From NCBI GenBank assembly GCA_934631055.1, contig CAKTXP010000005.1, positions 1-39,153 of the forward strand: a stretch of 39,153 nt of DNA. Direction: 5' to 3'. Position numbers and translations under genes: made by a program. The notes below the pieces were generated by a model. The model ran no database searches, was not told the origin of the DNA, and saw nothing but the letters and a program-made list of their open reading frames with translations. Every line of letters begins with the position of its first letter. Position 1 is the first letter of the stretch. The stretch is from an uncultured Clostridia bacterium. Lineage in GTDB: Bacteria; Bacillota; Clostridia; Christensenellales; Aristaeellaceae. This document shows, one piece after another, positions 14,237 to 22,811 of the stretch.

Positions 14237-15292
14237 TTATGAATGATCCGCGAGCGCCTGTGCGCGCAGACAAAGTTCGGCGGCGCGGAACGCATGCGCC
14301 TGCGTCATGGAAGATTCTGTGCGGTTCAGGCAGTCCAGAATGAACTGACCGAAGAAGGGACAGCCAACACGTCCGGAAACATCCATCTTATGCTCACCTT
14401 GGCGATCGACCCAGTAGACGCGTTCGCCGCCCGTCGTGCCGCTCGCGATATCGACCACTTTGCGAAGCTCGATATAGCCGTCCGTGCCGAGGATGAACGT
14501 TCTGCCGTCGCCCCAATTGCTCAGTCCGTCCGGGGTGAACCAGTCGATGCGGAAATAGCCTGTTGTGCCGTTCGAGCCGAGAAGCATGCAGTCGCCGAAA
14601 TCCTCGAATTCCGGATAGTCGGGATGCGCGTAGTTGGCTTTTCGCGCGGACTGGACGACGGCGTCTTTGGAATCGGTAAAGTGCAGGAATTGCTCGATCT
14701 GATGACTTCCGATATCGCAGAGGATGCCGCCGTAACGCGCTTTTTCAAAGAACCAAGATGGGCGCGTCGGCAGATTCAGCCGATGCGGTCCGAAACCGTC
14801 CGTATGCAGGACACGCCCGATGGTTCCCTCGCGGATGAGATGATCCGCCATCACTGCGGCCTCCGAATGAAGGCGTTCGGAGTAATAGACCATGTATTTC
14901 CTGCCGGTCTCGGCGACGGCTTTACGCGCCTGCGCAAGCTGGTCAAGCGAGGTCATTGGAGCTTTATCGACGAAATAATCCTTGCCAGCCTGCATGGCGC
15001 GGATGCCCAGCGCGCAGCGTTCGGAGGGGATTGCCGCCGATGCGATGAGCTGAACGGCGGGATTGCCCAGCGCCGCGTTAAGCGAAGGCGCGGCTTTTGC
15101 CTGCGGGAAGGCTTTCAAAAAGGCGGCGATTTTCTGCGGGTCGTCGTCCCAAACCTCGCAGAGCGTTGCGCCCGCTTCCAGCAGGGCGCGGGTCATGCCG
15201 TAGATATGCCCATGCGCCAGACCGACGGCGGAGAAGAGGAATTCGCCGGAGCTGACGACCGGCTTCGGTTTTTCAGGCAGGCAGATATCCAT
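14237..15292 (-). CDS. Gfo/Idh/MocA-family oxidoreductase (first copy)
   Basis: A 351-residue NAD(P)-dependent sugar dehydrogenase-like protein. The Rossmann part (about 15-135) has SAVGLAHGHIYG in place of the classical GxGxxG, and VDKAPM where the family usually has EKP, so the catalytic lysine is kept but the surroundings are divergent. The C-terminal part has a GGILCDIGSHQIEQFLHF motif that fits the conserved D-x-x-x-H active-site pair. ATG at 15292 shares one base with the stop of the upstream TIM-barrel gene (TGATG), so translation is coupled; a GTG one codon earlier is also possible. Last gene of the operon. Partner and substrate are unknown; the adjacent TIM-barrel protein suggests action on one sugar intermediate. 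Confidence 0.85.
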   Translation of the reverse strand: MDICLPEKPKPVVSSGEFLFSAVGLAHGHIYGMTRALLEAGATLCEVWDDDPQKIAAFLKAFPQAKAAPSLNAALGNPAVQLIASAAIPSERCALGIRAMQAGKDYFVDKAPMTSLDQLAQARKAVAETGRKYMVYYSERLHSEAAVMADHLIREGTIGRVLHTDGFGPHRLNLPTRPSWFFEKARYGGILCDIGSHQIEQFLHFTDSKDAVVQSARKANYAHPDYPEFEDFGDCMLLGSNGTTGYFRIDWFTPDGLSNWGDGRTFILGTDGYIELRKVVDIASGTTGGERVYWVDRQGEHKMDVSGRVGCPFFGQFILDCLNRTESSMTQAHAFRAAELCLRAQALADHS

Positions 15293-16125
15293 CACAGAAG
15301 CTCCTTAAACGCGCCGCAGGCTGCGTCAAATGCGGCGTCGCTGCTGTCGTAGCAATACAGACCGACCTGGCTGGTTTCGCCTGCGCGCTCCAATCCTTTC
15401 AGACCGTCGAATACGCGCAGATGCGGCTCGATGGTCGCCGTATCGCCGCCCTGCGCGCGATAGGCGTCCACGATGCGCTTGACGCTGCCCAGTCCTTTTC
15501 CGGCAGGCACGACGCTGCCGTCCGCAAGCGCGTCCTTGATATGCAGGTAGTGGATATAGGGCTTGAGCAGCTCCCACGCGCCCCACGTCTCCTGACCGCA
15601 CTGGACGAAATTCGCCGGGTCAAAGACGCCCTTCATCGTGGGGAAGAGGCGAAGCAGCTCTTCGCAGCGGTCTGCCATGTCGCCATAAATGCCCTTTTCG
15701 TTTTCGTGGCAGTAGAGGATGCCGCTGCCTTCGCCGACGCGGATCATCTCGCCGACTTGGTCGATGACCTGCTGACGGTAAGCGGCGGGGTCTTCAACGG
15801 CGGGAATGTAGAAGGAGAACATGCGCAGGTTCTTTGCGCCGAGTTCGTGGGCGACGTCCAGCGTATGGCGGAGCTGGTCAAGATGCGCGGCGAAATCGCC
15901 GGTCTTGATATCGATCTTGCCGATGGGCGAACCGATGGACCAGACGCTCAGACCGGCGTCATCCATTTTGAGGCGGACTTCGCGCGCCTTTGCAAGGGAG
16001 ATGGCGGATACGTTCTCGCCGTCTACGCCGCGAATCTCAAGCCCGTTCAGCCCATTGCGCTTCATTGCGGCGATCTGCCCATCTATGGAAGGAGATGCTT
16101 CGTCAGCAAACGCATAAATCTTCAA
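15292..16125 (-). CDS. Sugar phosphate isomerase/epimerase-like TIM-barrel protein
   Basis: A 277-residue protein of the xylose isomerase-like TIM barrel family (AP_endonuc_2). Candidate metal ligands are visible: E139-type glutamate in LYCHENEKGIYG, the aspartate in GVFDPANFVQCG, the histidine in YLHIKDAL, and the late glutamate in TIEPHL. Family members act as ketose epimerases, dehydratases, or as lyase subunits of C-glycoside deglycosylases such as DgpC. The start is TTG at 16125 with AAGGAGGA well placed upstream; no ATG fits. It is coupled to the following Gfo/Idh gene by a one-base overlap, which supports one joint reaction sequence. Confidence 0.8.
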   Translation of the reverse strand: MKIYAFADEASPSIDGQIAAMKRNGLNGLEIRGVDGENVSAISLAKAREVRLKMDDAGLSVWSIGSPIGKIDIKTGDFAAHLDQLRHTLDVAHELGAKNLRMFSFYIPAVEDPAAYRQQVIDQVGEMIRVGEGSGILYCHENEKGIYGDMADRCEELLRLFPTMKGVFDPANFVQCGQETWGAWELLKPYIHYLHIKDALADGSVVPAGKGLGSVKRIVDAYRAQGGDTATIEPHLRVFDGLKGLERAGETSQVGLYCYDSSDAAFDAACGAFKELL

Positions 16126-16147
16126 AAATTGTTCCTCCTTGTTTGAA

Positions 16148-18043
16148 TTACAGCCTCAGCATCGGGGCGAACAGTCCGCCCTGTACGCTTCTGCCGATAA
16201 AAGCGACGTAACGACCGGTCTTTGTATCATACCAGTCGGAGAAAGGCACACGGGACGTGGTTTCGCGCAGCATGCGCGCGATCGGGGCAATGAGTGCGCG
16301 GCGCACATCCATATCCTCCGCCATGGCGGCGACCCAGCAGATCCAGTCGGACTTGGTATAGTCCGCGCGGGAATCCAGCGGCAGACCAAAGGCGTTGATG
16401 CGCGGCAGGTAGCTCTTCGTCTCGTTTTCGTAGAAAGATTCGGGCATCAGCGACAGATGCAGCACCTTGTCCCAGAGCAGGTTATACTTCATACTCCAGC
16501 CCTGCCCATCCAGCGTCAGCGGCGTATTGCCATTTTCGCCGATCTTCTTGAGCAGCCGGGCTGCCATGCCGCGCGCTTTCTCGACATAGGTTTCTTCACC
16601 GATGAGCCTGCCGTAACAGGCGACGCCGACGATGGCTTTCATGGCGAGGTTGACGTTATGCGCCAGATGTCCGGCGAAATCATCCGTGCAGAGCTGTTCG
16701 CCGGGGTCTTCGCCATAGGTCAGCAGGTAGCGCACCCACTGGTCGAGCAGCGGGCGGTACTGACGGACGAGAGCGTCGCTCGCGCCATAGGTCTTTGCGG
16801 CTTCGAGCATGACGAGCATGTTGCCGCATTCCTCGACCGGCATCTGCCCGCGCGGGTCATAGACGGGCGAACCGGCGGGGTAGAGATAATAGGGCGGATG
16901 CGTCTCCTTGACTCCTACGCGGTGAACGGCGGCGTAGACCTGACCGGTCGCCAGCGGATAGCGCCCGACGTCGTGCGGCGCAAAATCGTCCGTCCAGACG
17001 GGCATGGAAGCGAATTTCAGCACTGGACGGCACATGGCGTTGACCAGCTCGGGGTTGTAGCGCAGGAAGAGCGGGGAAGAGGGATAGCTGATATCGACGG
17101 TGCCGATGCAGCCGTTGGAATCGTTCTCCTTGGAGAGATACGCCATTTCGCCTTCCGGCGTGGCGATGAGCTTGTGCGCCGCCATGACCTGACGCCAGGA
17201 AGCTGCGGTCAAACGGGCGTAATCTTCGCCGCCTGCCGCAAGGGAATCGCGCTCGATGTCGGCGTCGAGCTGAGCGCAGCAGTTCAGAAGCTCGTCAAAA
17301 TGCTCAAAAGCATAATGGATTGCGTCGGTAATCTGCAAACCGTTTCGACGATACCATGATTTGCAAAGGTCGCCGAAATAATTGATGGAAGCGATATCGT
17401 CATAGGCAATCACGGCGCGGACGACATTGTCCGTCAGCTCGGCGGTCATCTGCAAGCCGTCGCCGACGGGCTGTGTTTCGCCGTCGCCGGTCAGATAGAG
17501 ATAGCCCCAGTCGATCGTAACGTGGTCGCCGGAATGGCACAGCGGCTTCTGCGTGGATTGTCCGCACCACGCGGCGCTGCGTCCGTCGAGCGTCAAAGCG
17601 GCGGAGGTCATTGCCGGGCGGATATCGCCGTCGTAGCAGAGCCGGTCGGAGAGATGCAGCCGGATGGAGACGGCGTGTTTCACGCCGTCGATTGCCGATG
17701 CGCGGAAGGTGACCAGCGTCACAGGCATGCTCAGCACGTCAGGGTCGTCCGGCAGGGCGGGCGTGATGAAACGGGTCTCAAGCTGAACGCCGCCGAATTC
17801 GATGGTAAAGACGGTCTGCGTCGCGCTGACGCGAAGCTCGATCAATGCGGCTTCCGGCTCACAGCCCATACCCAGAAAACGGCAGGGCTTGCCGTCTACG
17901 GTCATCGTGCCGCGGAGGGGCTTGACGGGCCCGCTCCAATGCGCGCTGTCCGTTTGGGTCATCGTATCGGCAGGCATCCAGATAGACAGATAGGGGTCGG
18001 ACGCGATCAGCGGGATCGCGGGCAGGCGGTCGATGCGGGACAT
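16148..18043 (-). CDS. GtaA-like glutaminase-family protein (DUF5127/DUF4965/DUF1793 type), cytoplasmic
   Basis: A 631-residue protein resembling fungal glutaminase A and its bacterial relatives. It starts with a beta-rich part (PLIASDPYLSIWMPAD, about 11-26) and continues with the family's best-conserved block, LSKENDSNGCIGTVDISYPSSP (split around 303-323), then FAPHDVGRYPLATGQVY (354-370) and QMPVEECGNML (400-410), in a toroid of helices. Unlike the fungal enzymes it has no signal peptide, so it should act in the cytoplasm on an imported compound. ATG at 18043 follows AAAGGAGGAAA. It lies between the permease genes and the TIM-barrel gene. Many proteins so annotated sit in sugar operons, and a glycoside-related activity is as likely as glutaminase. 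Confidence 0.75.
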   Translation of the reverse strand: MSRIDRLPAIPLIASDPYLSIWMPADTMTQTDSAHWSGPVKPLRGTMTVDGKPCRFLGMGCEPEAALIELRVSATQTVFTIEFGGVQLETRFITPALPDDPDVLSMPVTLVTFRASAIDGVKHAVSIRLHLSDRLCYDGDIRPAMTSAALTLDGRSAAWCGQSTQKPLCHSGDHVTIDWGYLYLTGDGETQPVGDGLQMTAELTDNVVRAVIAYDDIASINYFGDLCKSWYRRNGLQITDAIHYAFEHFDELLNCCAQLDADIERDSLAAGGEDYARLTAASWRQVMAAHKLIATPEGEMAYLSKENDSNGCIGTVDISYPSSPLFLRYNPELVNAMCRPVLKFASMPVWTDDFAPHDVGRYPLATGQVYAAVHRVGVKETHPPYYLYPAGSPVYDPRGQMPVEECGNMLVMLEAAKTYGASDALVRQYRPLLDQWVRYLLTYGEDPGEQLCTDDFAGHLAHNVNLAMKAIVGVACYGRLIGEETYVEKARGMAARLLKKIGENGNTPLTLDGQGWSMKYNLLWDKVLHLSLMPESFYENETKSYLPRINAFGLPLDSRADYTKSDWICWVAAMAEDMDVRRALIAPIARMLRETTSRVPFSDWYDTKTGRYVAFIGRSVQGGLFAPMLRL

Positions 18044-18113
18044 GGGGGATTTCCTCCTTTTTATCCAAATAAACCATTCCCTCCGAGGGAAGAGAATGAT
18101 TTGTGTTTTTCTC

Positions 18114-18974
18114 TTACCCCTTCAGACCCTGCGTGCTGATGCCTTCGACCAGGTTTTTCTGGAAGAAGAAGAACAGCGTCAGGATCGGGACCAGAGAGAG
18201 GACGGACATGGCGAACGTCGCGCCGTAATCCGCCTGAGAACTGTCGTTGAACATCTTGAGCGCGTAAGCGACCGTGTACATCGCGGGCTTGTTCAAATAG
18301 AGCAGAGCGCCCATGAAGTCCTCCCAGCTGCCGATGAAGGTCAATACGCCGACCGTCACCAGAGAAGGCACGATCATCGGCAGGATGATGCGCAGGAAAA
18401 TGCCGTACCAGCTGCATCCGTCGATCGTCGCCGCTTCATCCATGTCGCGCGGGATGCCGCGGATGAACTGCATGATGAGGAAGATGTTAAAGCCGCTTGC
18501 GAAGAAGGACGGGACGATCATCGGCAGATACGTTCCGACCCAGCCCATCTTGTTGAACAGAACGAAGCGGGGGATCATCATGACCTGACCCGGCAGCATC
18601 ATCGTGATGATCATCAGCACGAACCAGAACTGACGCCCCTTGAAGCGGATGCGCGCCAGACCGAACGCGACGACTGCGGAGGAGAAGACCATGCCGAGGG
18701 AGGAGAGGATGGCGACGAACAGCGAGTTCTTAAAGAATGTGCCGAACGTATAGTTGCCGAAGCCGCGCCAGCCGTCGATATAATGCTCGATAGTGAAGTT
18801 GTTGGGGATGAGGGAGGAAGCGGTGGAGAAGATCTCACCGTTCGGCTTGAAGGACGAGGCGATCATCCACAGCACCGGATAGAGCATGACGAAGCTCGCA
18901 AGGATCATCAGCGTATGATATACGATCTTGCTCAGGCGTTTTTGAGCGGTGACGCTCTGCGTAATATTCTTCAT
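18114..18974 (-). CDS. CUT1 sugar ABC transporter permease, MalG type
   Basis: A 286-residue inner-membrane permease with about six helices; helix 1 is around 21-41. The cytoplasmic EAA loop is EAATIDGCSWYGIFLRIILP, as in MalG/AraQ proteins, where the ATPase docks. It ends EGISTQGLKG, a common MalG-family C-terminus. ATG at 18974 was taken; a TTG one codon earlier is possible. It follows the partner permease after six bases. No ATPase gene is in the operon, so a shared MsiK/UgpC-type ATPase must be supplied from elsewhere. Confidence 0.94.
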   Translation of the reverse strand: MKNITQSVTAQKRLSKIVYHTLMILASFVMLYPVLWMIASSFKPNGEIFSTASSLIPNNFTIEHYIDGWRGFGNYTFGTFFKNSLFVAILSSLGMVFSSAVVAFGLARIRFKGRQFWFVLMIITMMLPGQVMMIPRFVLFNKMGWVGTYLPMIVPSFFASGFNIFLIMQFIRGIPRDMDEAATIDGCSWYGIFLRIILPMIVPSLVTVGVLTFIGSWEDFMGALLYLNKPAMYTVAYALKMFNDSSQADYGATFAMSVLSLVPILTLFFFFQKNLVEGISTQGLKG

Positions 18975-18980
18975 CAAAAC

Positions 18981-19904
18981 TCACTTCCCTTCGGATTCGT
19001 AGTAGACCCAGGCGCTGGAGGAGCGGAAGATCAGCGCCGTAAAGAACGCGATGACCAGCAGCATGAACCACGCCATGGCGCAGCCATAACCCATCTCGTA
19101 GTGGTTGAACGCCTTGTTATACAGATGGACACCGTAATAGAGCGTCGTATTCAGCGGTTTGCCCTGCGTGATGAGGTAGCTGGAGTTGAACGCCTGGAAC
19201 GCGCCGATGACCTGATTGATGAGGTTGAAGAACAGGATCGGCGTCAGCATTGGGAGCGTGATGGAGAAGAAGCGGCGGACAGGACCCGCGCCGTCCACGA
19301 TGGCGGCCTCATGATAGCTTGCCGGAATGTTCTTGATGGCGGCGAGGAAGATGAGCATCGAGTTGCCGAACTGCCATACGCCCAGCGCGATCAGCGTACC
19401 CAGCGCGGTCTTCGGGTCGCCGAGCCAGCGGGTGTTGCTGGGCAGACCGAAAAGTCCGAGCAGCTGGTTAATCGCGCCGTTGTAGGCGAAGAGCTGCTTC
19501 CAGAGCAGGGCGATAGCAACGCTGCCGCCCATCAGCGAGGGAATATAGAACGCCGAACGATAGAATCCCGTCACATTGGTCGCGCGGGAAAGCACCAGCG
19601 CCACCAGCAGAGACACCGTCAGCTTGATCGGAACCTGAATAAAGGCGAATTTGAACGTGACTTTAAAAGAAGTCCAGAACAGCTTATCCTCAAAGAACAT
19701 CGTTTTGAAGTTCTTGAGTCCGACCCACTTGGCGGGGGAAAGCACGTTGTATTCTGTAAAAGCCAGATACAGCGAGGTGAAGAACGGAATGGCGGTAAAC
19801 ACCACAAGTCCGATGATAAAAGGCAGGATGAACACATAACCCGCTACGTTATCGCGGTTCAGCGTTGAAGCGAGCGAACGCGTGGGGCGGAGGGCCTTTT
19901 GCAT
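18981..19904 (-). CDS. CUT1 sugar ABC transporter permease, MalF type
   Basis: A 307-residue permease with six predicted helices, the first near 25-45 (AGYVFILPFIIGLVVFTAIPFF). The EAA loop reads EAAIVDGAGPVRRFFSITLPML. ATG at 19904 was chosen because AAGGAG lies nine bases upstream, whereas the in-frame ATG six codons earlier has no ribosome site. It pairs with the MalG-type permease just downstream and the two binding proteins upstream. A strong hairpin lies between it and the binding-protein genes. Confidence 0.94.
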   Translation of the reverse strand: MQKALRPTRSLASTLNRDNVAGYVFILPFIIGLVVFTAIPFFTSLYLAFTEYNVLSPAKWVGLKNFKTMFFEDKLFWTSFKVTFKFAFIQVPIKLTVSLLVALVLSRATNVTGFYRSAFYIPSLMGGSVAIALLWKQLFAYNGAINQLLGLFGLPSNTRWLGDPKTALGTLIALGVWQFGNSMLIFLAAIKNIPASYHEAAIVDGAGPVRRFFSITLPMLTPILFFNLINQVIGAFQAFNSSYLITQGKPLNTTLYYGVHLYNKAFNHYEMGYGCAMAWFMLLVIAFFTALIFRSSSAWVYYESEGK

Positions 19905-19940
19905 GACGAGGACTCCTTTCATAAGGGGAGATTGAAAGAA

Positions 19941-19975
19941 TTGCGCCGAAGGAACGGATTTTTCCTCCGGCGCAA
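19941..19975 (-). terminator. Intra-operon hairpin between binding protein and permease genes
   Basis: TTGCGCCG-type arms (19941-19953 and 19963-19975) form a strong stem without a clean T-run after it on the minus strand. Such hairpins usually protect the upstream mRNA or partly terminate, giving more binding protein than permease. Confidence 0.55.
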
Positions 19976-20000
19976 CAGGATGAAAGCCGATTTTTAAATC

Positions 20001-21284
20001 TTACTTTTCAACAGCAGCTTTCGCCAGAATGTCATTGGCTTCGTCCATGAACTGACGGGCGGTCGCTTCCAGATCGTCCACCATGCCGTAGCGGACCTGT
20101 TCGGTGTACTGGCTGAACAGATCGGCGATGTTGGAATGAGAAGAGGCGGCGGGGCGCATCAGCGGAGAGACCATGCCCGGCTGGTTGAGGAAGTCGATGA
20201 AAGCGGCGACCTCCTGATTGGTTCCGTCGAGCGTCGGCGCAAGGTATTCGCGCATCTTGCTGGAGATCGGGACCGCACGCTCAAGACCACAGATGTCAAA
20301 GCACTCGGTATTGTTGGTGAAGAAGTTGATGAAGCGGACGGCGGCTTCCTTGTTCTCGCTCTGTTCGGCGACACACCAGAACATCGACGGCTTCAGGTAG
20401 GAAGAGGGCGCCGTAGCGTCGTCCATATTCGGGATCATGACCATGCCGATGTCCTTGCCGGTCGCGTCGCGGTAAGCCTGAAGCTCGTTGGAATACTGAT
20501 AGCGGGACCAGGTGTCCACGACCATGGAGTCAAAGCCTGCGACGTCGGTCGCTTCGCCGGGGCGGATTCCCCAGCCTTCGTCCTGCGCCTGAATGGCGAG
20601 GCTCCACATATCCACGATGTACTTCGGGTCGTCAAAGCCGAGCGCGGAGTCGTCGTCGTTGTAGAGATCGAGCCCGTAGTTGCGCAGACGCAGGCGCAGG
20701 TTATCCATCGAGCAGATGGTCACGAAGTTATCCTTCATGCCGCTCGTTTCGTAAACGGCCTTGGCGACGGCGATGTATTCCGACATCGTCGGGTTCATCG
20801 GCAGCTCGACGCCCGCCTGCTCAACGAGGTCGCGGCGGTAGAGCATCGCAGGACCGTTGGTGCCGGTGGAGATGGCGTAGGTCTTGCCGTTGATCTGACC
20901 GGACTGAAGGACGCTTTCGGAGACGTCGCTCATGTCGAGCGTGCCGTCGGCGATATAGCTGTCCAGATCGGCCAGCACGTTGTTCTCAGCGTACTGGGCG
21001 AGGTAGAGATAGTCCATCTGGAACACGTCCGGAGTCTGACCGCCGGCGACCTGCGCCGGAAGCTTCGTCCAGTATCCGCCCCAGTCGGAATAATCCGCGA
21101 CGACTTCGATATCCGGATTCAGCTCTTCAAACTTCTCGATGAGCTTGACGGTCTTTTCGTGACGAGTCTGGCTGCCCCACCAGAGAATGCTGATGGTGGT
21201 CTTTTCCTCCGCAACGGCGGCGGGAACGAGGGACGAGCAAAGCATCGCGGCTGCCGCGAGCGTAGTCAGAACGCGTTTCTTCAT
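20001..21284 (-). CDS. Sugar-binding protein of CUT1 ABC importer (second paralogue)
   Basis: A 427-residue extracellular solute-binding protein (family 1). Signal peptide 1-25 ends VPAAVA|EE; no lipobox cysteine is positioned for lipid attachment. The mature start TTISILWWGSQTRHEKTVKLIEKF and GGQTPDVFQMDYLYLAQYAE are typical of the family. It is the same length as the protein encoded just upstream and, by eye, about three quarters identical. Differences cluster around 155-200 and near the C-terminus, where ligand contacts often lie. ATG at 21284 follows GGAGGT. Ligand unknown; context suggests an oligosaccharide or glycoside. Confidence 0.92.
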   Translation of the reverse strand: MKKRVLTTLAAAAMLCSSLVPAAVAEEKTTISILWWGSQTRHEKTVKLIEKFEELNPDIEVVADYSDWGGYWTKLPAQVAGGQTPDVFQMDYLYLAQYAENNVLADLDSYIADGTLDMSDVSESVLQSGQINGKTYAISTGTNGPAMLYRRDLVEQAGVELPMNPTMSEYIAVAKAVYETSGMKDNFVTICSMDNLRLRLRNYGLDLYNDDDSALGFDDPKYIVDMWSLAIQAQDEGWGIRPGEATDVAGFDSMVVDTWSRYQYSNELQAYRDATGKDIGMVMIPNMDDATAPSSYLKPSMFWCVAEQSENKEAAVRFINFFTNNTECFDICGLERAVPISSKMREYLAPTLDGTNQEVAAFIDFLNQPGMVSPLMRPAASSHSNIADLFSQYTEQVRYGMVDDLEATARQFMDEANDILAKAAVEK

Positions 21285-21332
21285 AGAGAGCAACCTCCTA
21301 AATCTTTCGTCGTTGTGTATGAAGCGGACAAA

Positions 21333-22616
21333 TCAGTTTTTCGCGGCGGCTTCGGCGAGGATCGCGTTCGCTTCGTCCATGAACTGACGGGCGGTCGCTT
21401 CCAGATCGTCCGCCATGCCATAGCGGACCTGCTCAGAATACTGGTCGAGCAGCTCGGAAACGGTGGAAGCGACGGCAGGGTCGGCGTTCATCAGCGGAGA
21501 GGTCATGCCCGGCTGGCTGACAAAGTCGATGTAAGCGGCGACTTCCTGGCTCGTTTCGTTCAGAGACGGCGCAACATACTCGCGCATCTTCGCGGAGATC
21601 GGGACAGCGCGCTCGATGCCGACGATATCGAAGCACTCGGGGCTGTTGGTGAAGAAATTGATGAAGCGGACGGCGGCTTCCTTATTCTCGCTGTCAGCGC
21701 CGACGCACCAGAACATGGCGGGCTTCAGGAAGAGCGCGGGGGTGGTGGCGTCGTCCATGCTGGGCAGCATGACCATGCCGATATCCTTGCCGGTCGCGTC
21801 GCGGTAAGCCTGAAGCTCGTTGGAATTCTGGAAGCGGCTCCACGCATCGACGACCATCGAGTCAAACGCGGTGACGGCGGCGGCTTCGCCCGGCATCAGA
21901 CCCCAGCCTTCTTCCTGAGCCTGAAGCGCGAGCTTCCACATGTTGACGAGGTACTTCGGGTCGTCAAAGCCCAGCGCGGTCGCGTCCTCGTTGTAGAGGT
22001 TCAAGCCGTAGTTGCGCAGGTGGATGCGCAGGATGACGGCGCTGCAATCGGTCACATAGGTGTCGCGCAGACCGGTCGCTTCGTAAACAGCCTTCGCAAC
22101 GGCGGTGTACTCGGACATGGTCGGATTCATCGGCAGGGTCAGACCCAGCTCATCGAGGATATCCTTGCGGTAGAGCATCGCCGGAGCGTTGGTGCCGGTG
22201 GAGATGGCGTAGGTCTTGCCGTTTACCTGACCGGAAGCCAGAACGTTCTCGGAAACGTCGCTCATATCCAGAGAACCGTCGGCAATATAACTGTCCAGCT
22301 CGGCGAGGACGCCGTTCTCAGCATACTGGGAGAGGTAAGCGTAGTCCATCTGGAACACGTCCGGCGTCTGACCGCCTGCGACCTGCGCCGGAAGCTTCGT
22401 CCAGTAGCCGGACCAGTCGGAGTAGTCCATGACGACGTCGATGTCCGGATTCAGCTCTTCAAACTTCTCGATAAGCTTAACGGTCAGATCGTGGCGCGTC
22501 TGGCTGCCCCACCAGAGGATATTGACGGTCGTCTTTTCCTCGGCGAGCGCGGCGGGAACGAGAGACGAGCAGAGCATCGCGGCTGCTGCAAGGGAAGTGA
22601 TAAAGCGTTTCTTCAT
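21333..22616 (-). CDS. Sugar-binding protein of CUT1 ABC importer (first paralogue)
   Basis: A 427-residue solute-binding protein, first gene of the importer operon. Signal peptide 1-25 (ending VPAALA|EE), no lipobox. It shares the mature start TTVNILWWGSQTRHDLTVKLIEKF and nearly all core segments with the next gene, 48 bases downstream, showing a tandem duplication. ATG at 22616 follows GGAGGT; the in-frame upstream ATGs fall in the promoter region. It is expressed from the promoter at 22698-22725 and likely induced by the neighbouring YesM/YesN-type system. Confidence 0.92.
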   Translation of the reverse strand: MKKRFITSLAAAAMLCSSLVPAALAEEKTTVNILWWGSQTRHDLTVKLIEKFEELNPDIDVVMDYSDWSGYWTKLPAQVAGGQTPDVFQMDYAYLSQYAENGVLAELDSYIADGSLDMSDVSENVLASGQVNGKTYAISTGTNAPAMLYRKDILDELGLTLPMNPTMSEYTAVAKAVYEATGLRDTYVTDCSAVILRIHLRNYGLNLYNEDATALGFDDPKYLVNMWKLALQAQEEGWGLMPGEAAAVTAFDSMVVDAWSRFQNSNELQAYRDATGKDIGMVMLPSMDDATTPALFLKPAMFWCVGADSENKEAAVRFINFFTNSPECFDIVGIERAVPISAKMREYVAPSLNETSQEVAAYIDFVSQPGMTSPLMNADPAVASTVSELLDQYSEQVRYGMADDLEATARQFMDEANAILAEAAAKN

Positions 22617-22697
22617 AGGGAACAACCTCCATATGATTGATGTTGAATTCATTATATAAAATTCAGACAAATAGTAAATTCAATTTTCAGATGTATT

Positions 22698-22725
22698 TGT
22701 ATAGATTTTCGTCCTTAAACGTCAA
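22698..22725 (-). promoter_or_regulatory. Promoter of the importer operon
   Basis: On the minus strand, TTGACG (22720-22725) and TATACA (22698-22703) have a 16-base spacer. A second -10-like TATAAT lies nearer the gene (about 22652) without a good -35. The AT-rich stretch 22640-22760 leaves room for binding of the AraC-type regulator. Confidence 0.6.
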
Positions 22726-22763
22726 TTTATATGAAAAATATAGTTTCTTTTATACGAATGTAT

Positions 22764-22796
22764 AAAAAACAGAGAAAAAGTTAAACTTTTCCTCTG
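22764..22796 (-). terminator. Rho-independent terminator of the two-component operon
   Basis: On the minus strand a 25-27 bp near-palindrome (arms CAGAGGAAAAGTT and AACTTTTTCTCTG, one mismatch) is followed by TTTTTT. It separates the regulator gene from the importer operon. Confidence 0.8.
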
Positions 22797-22811
22797 AAAA
22801 TTATACCAAAT

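Noticed and set aside
18033..19868. A 611-codon open frame on the plus strand, very rich in Asp, Glu, Arg and His
   Set aside because: It is antisense to the two permeases; the charged, low-complexity composition is typical of a shadow of hydrophobic membrane genes.
20136..22640. An 834-codon open frame on the plus strand across the binding-protein genes
   Set aside because: It is antisense to two clear paralogous binding proteins and repeats itself only because those genes are duplicated; GC-rich codon bias keeps the opposite frame open. No ribosome site or known domain.
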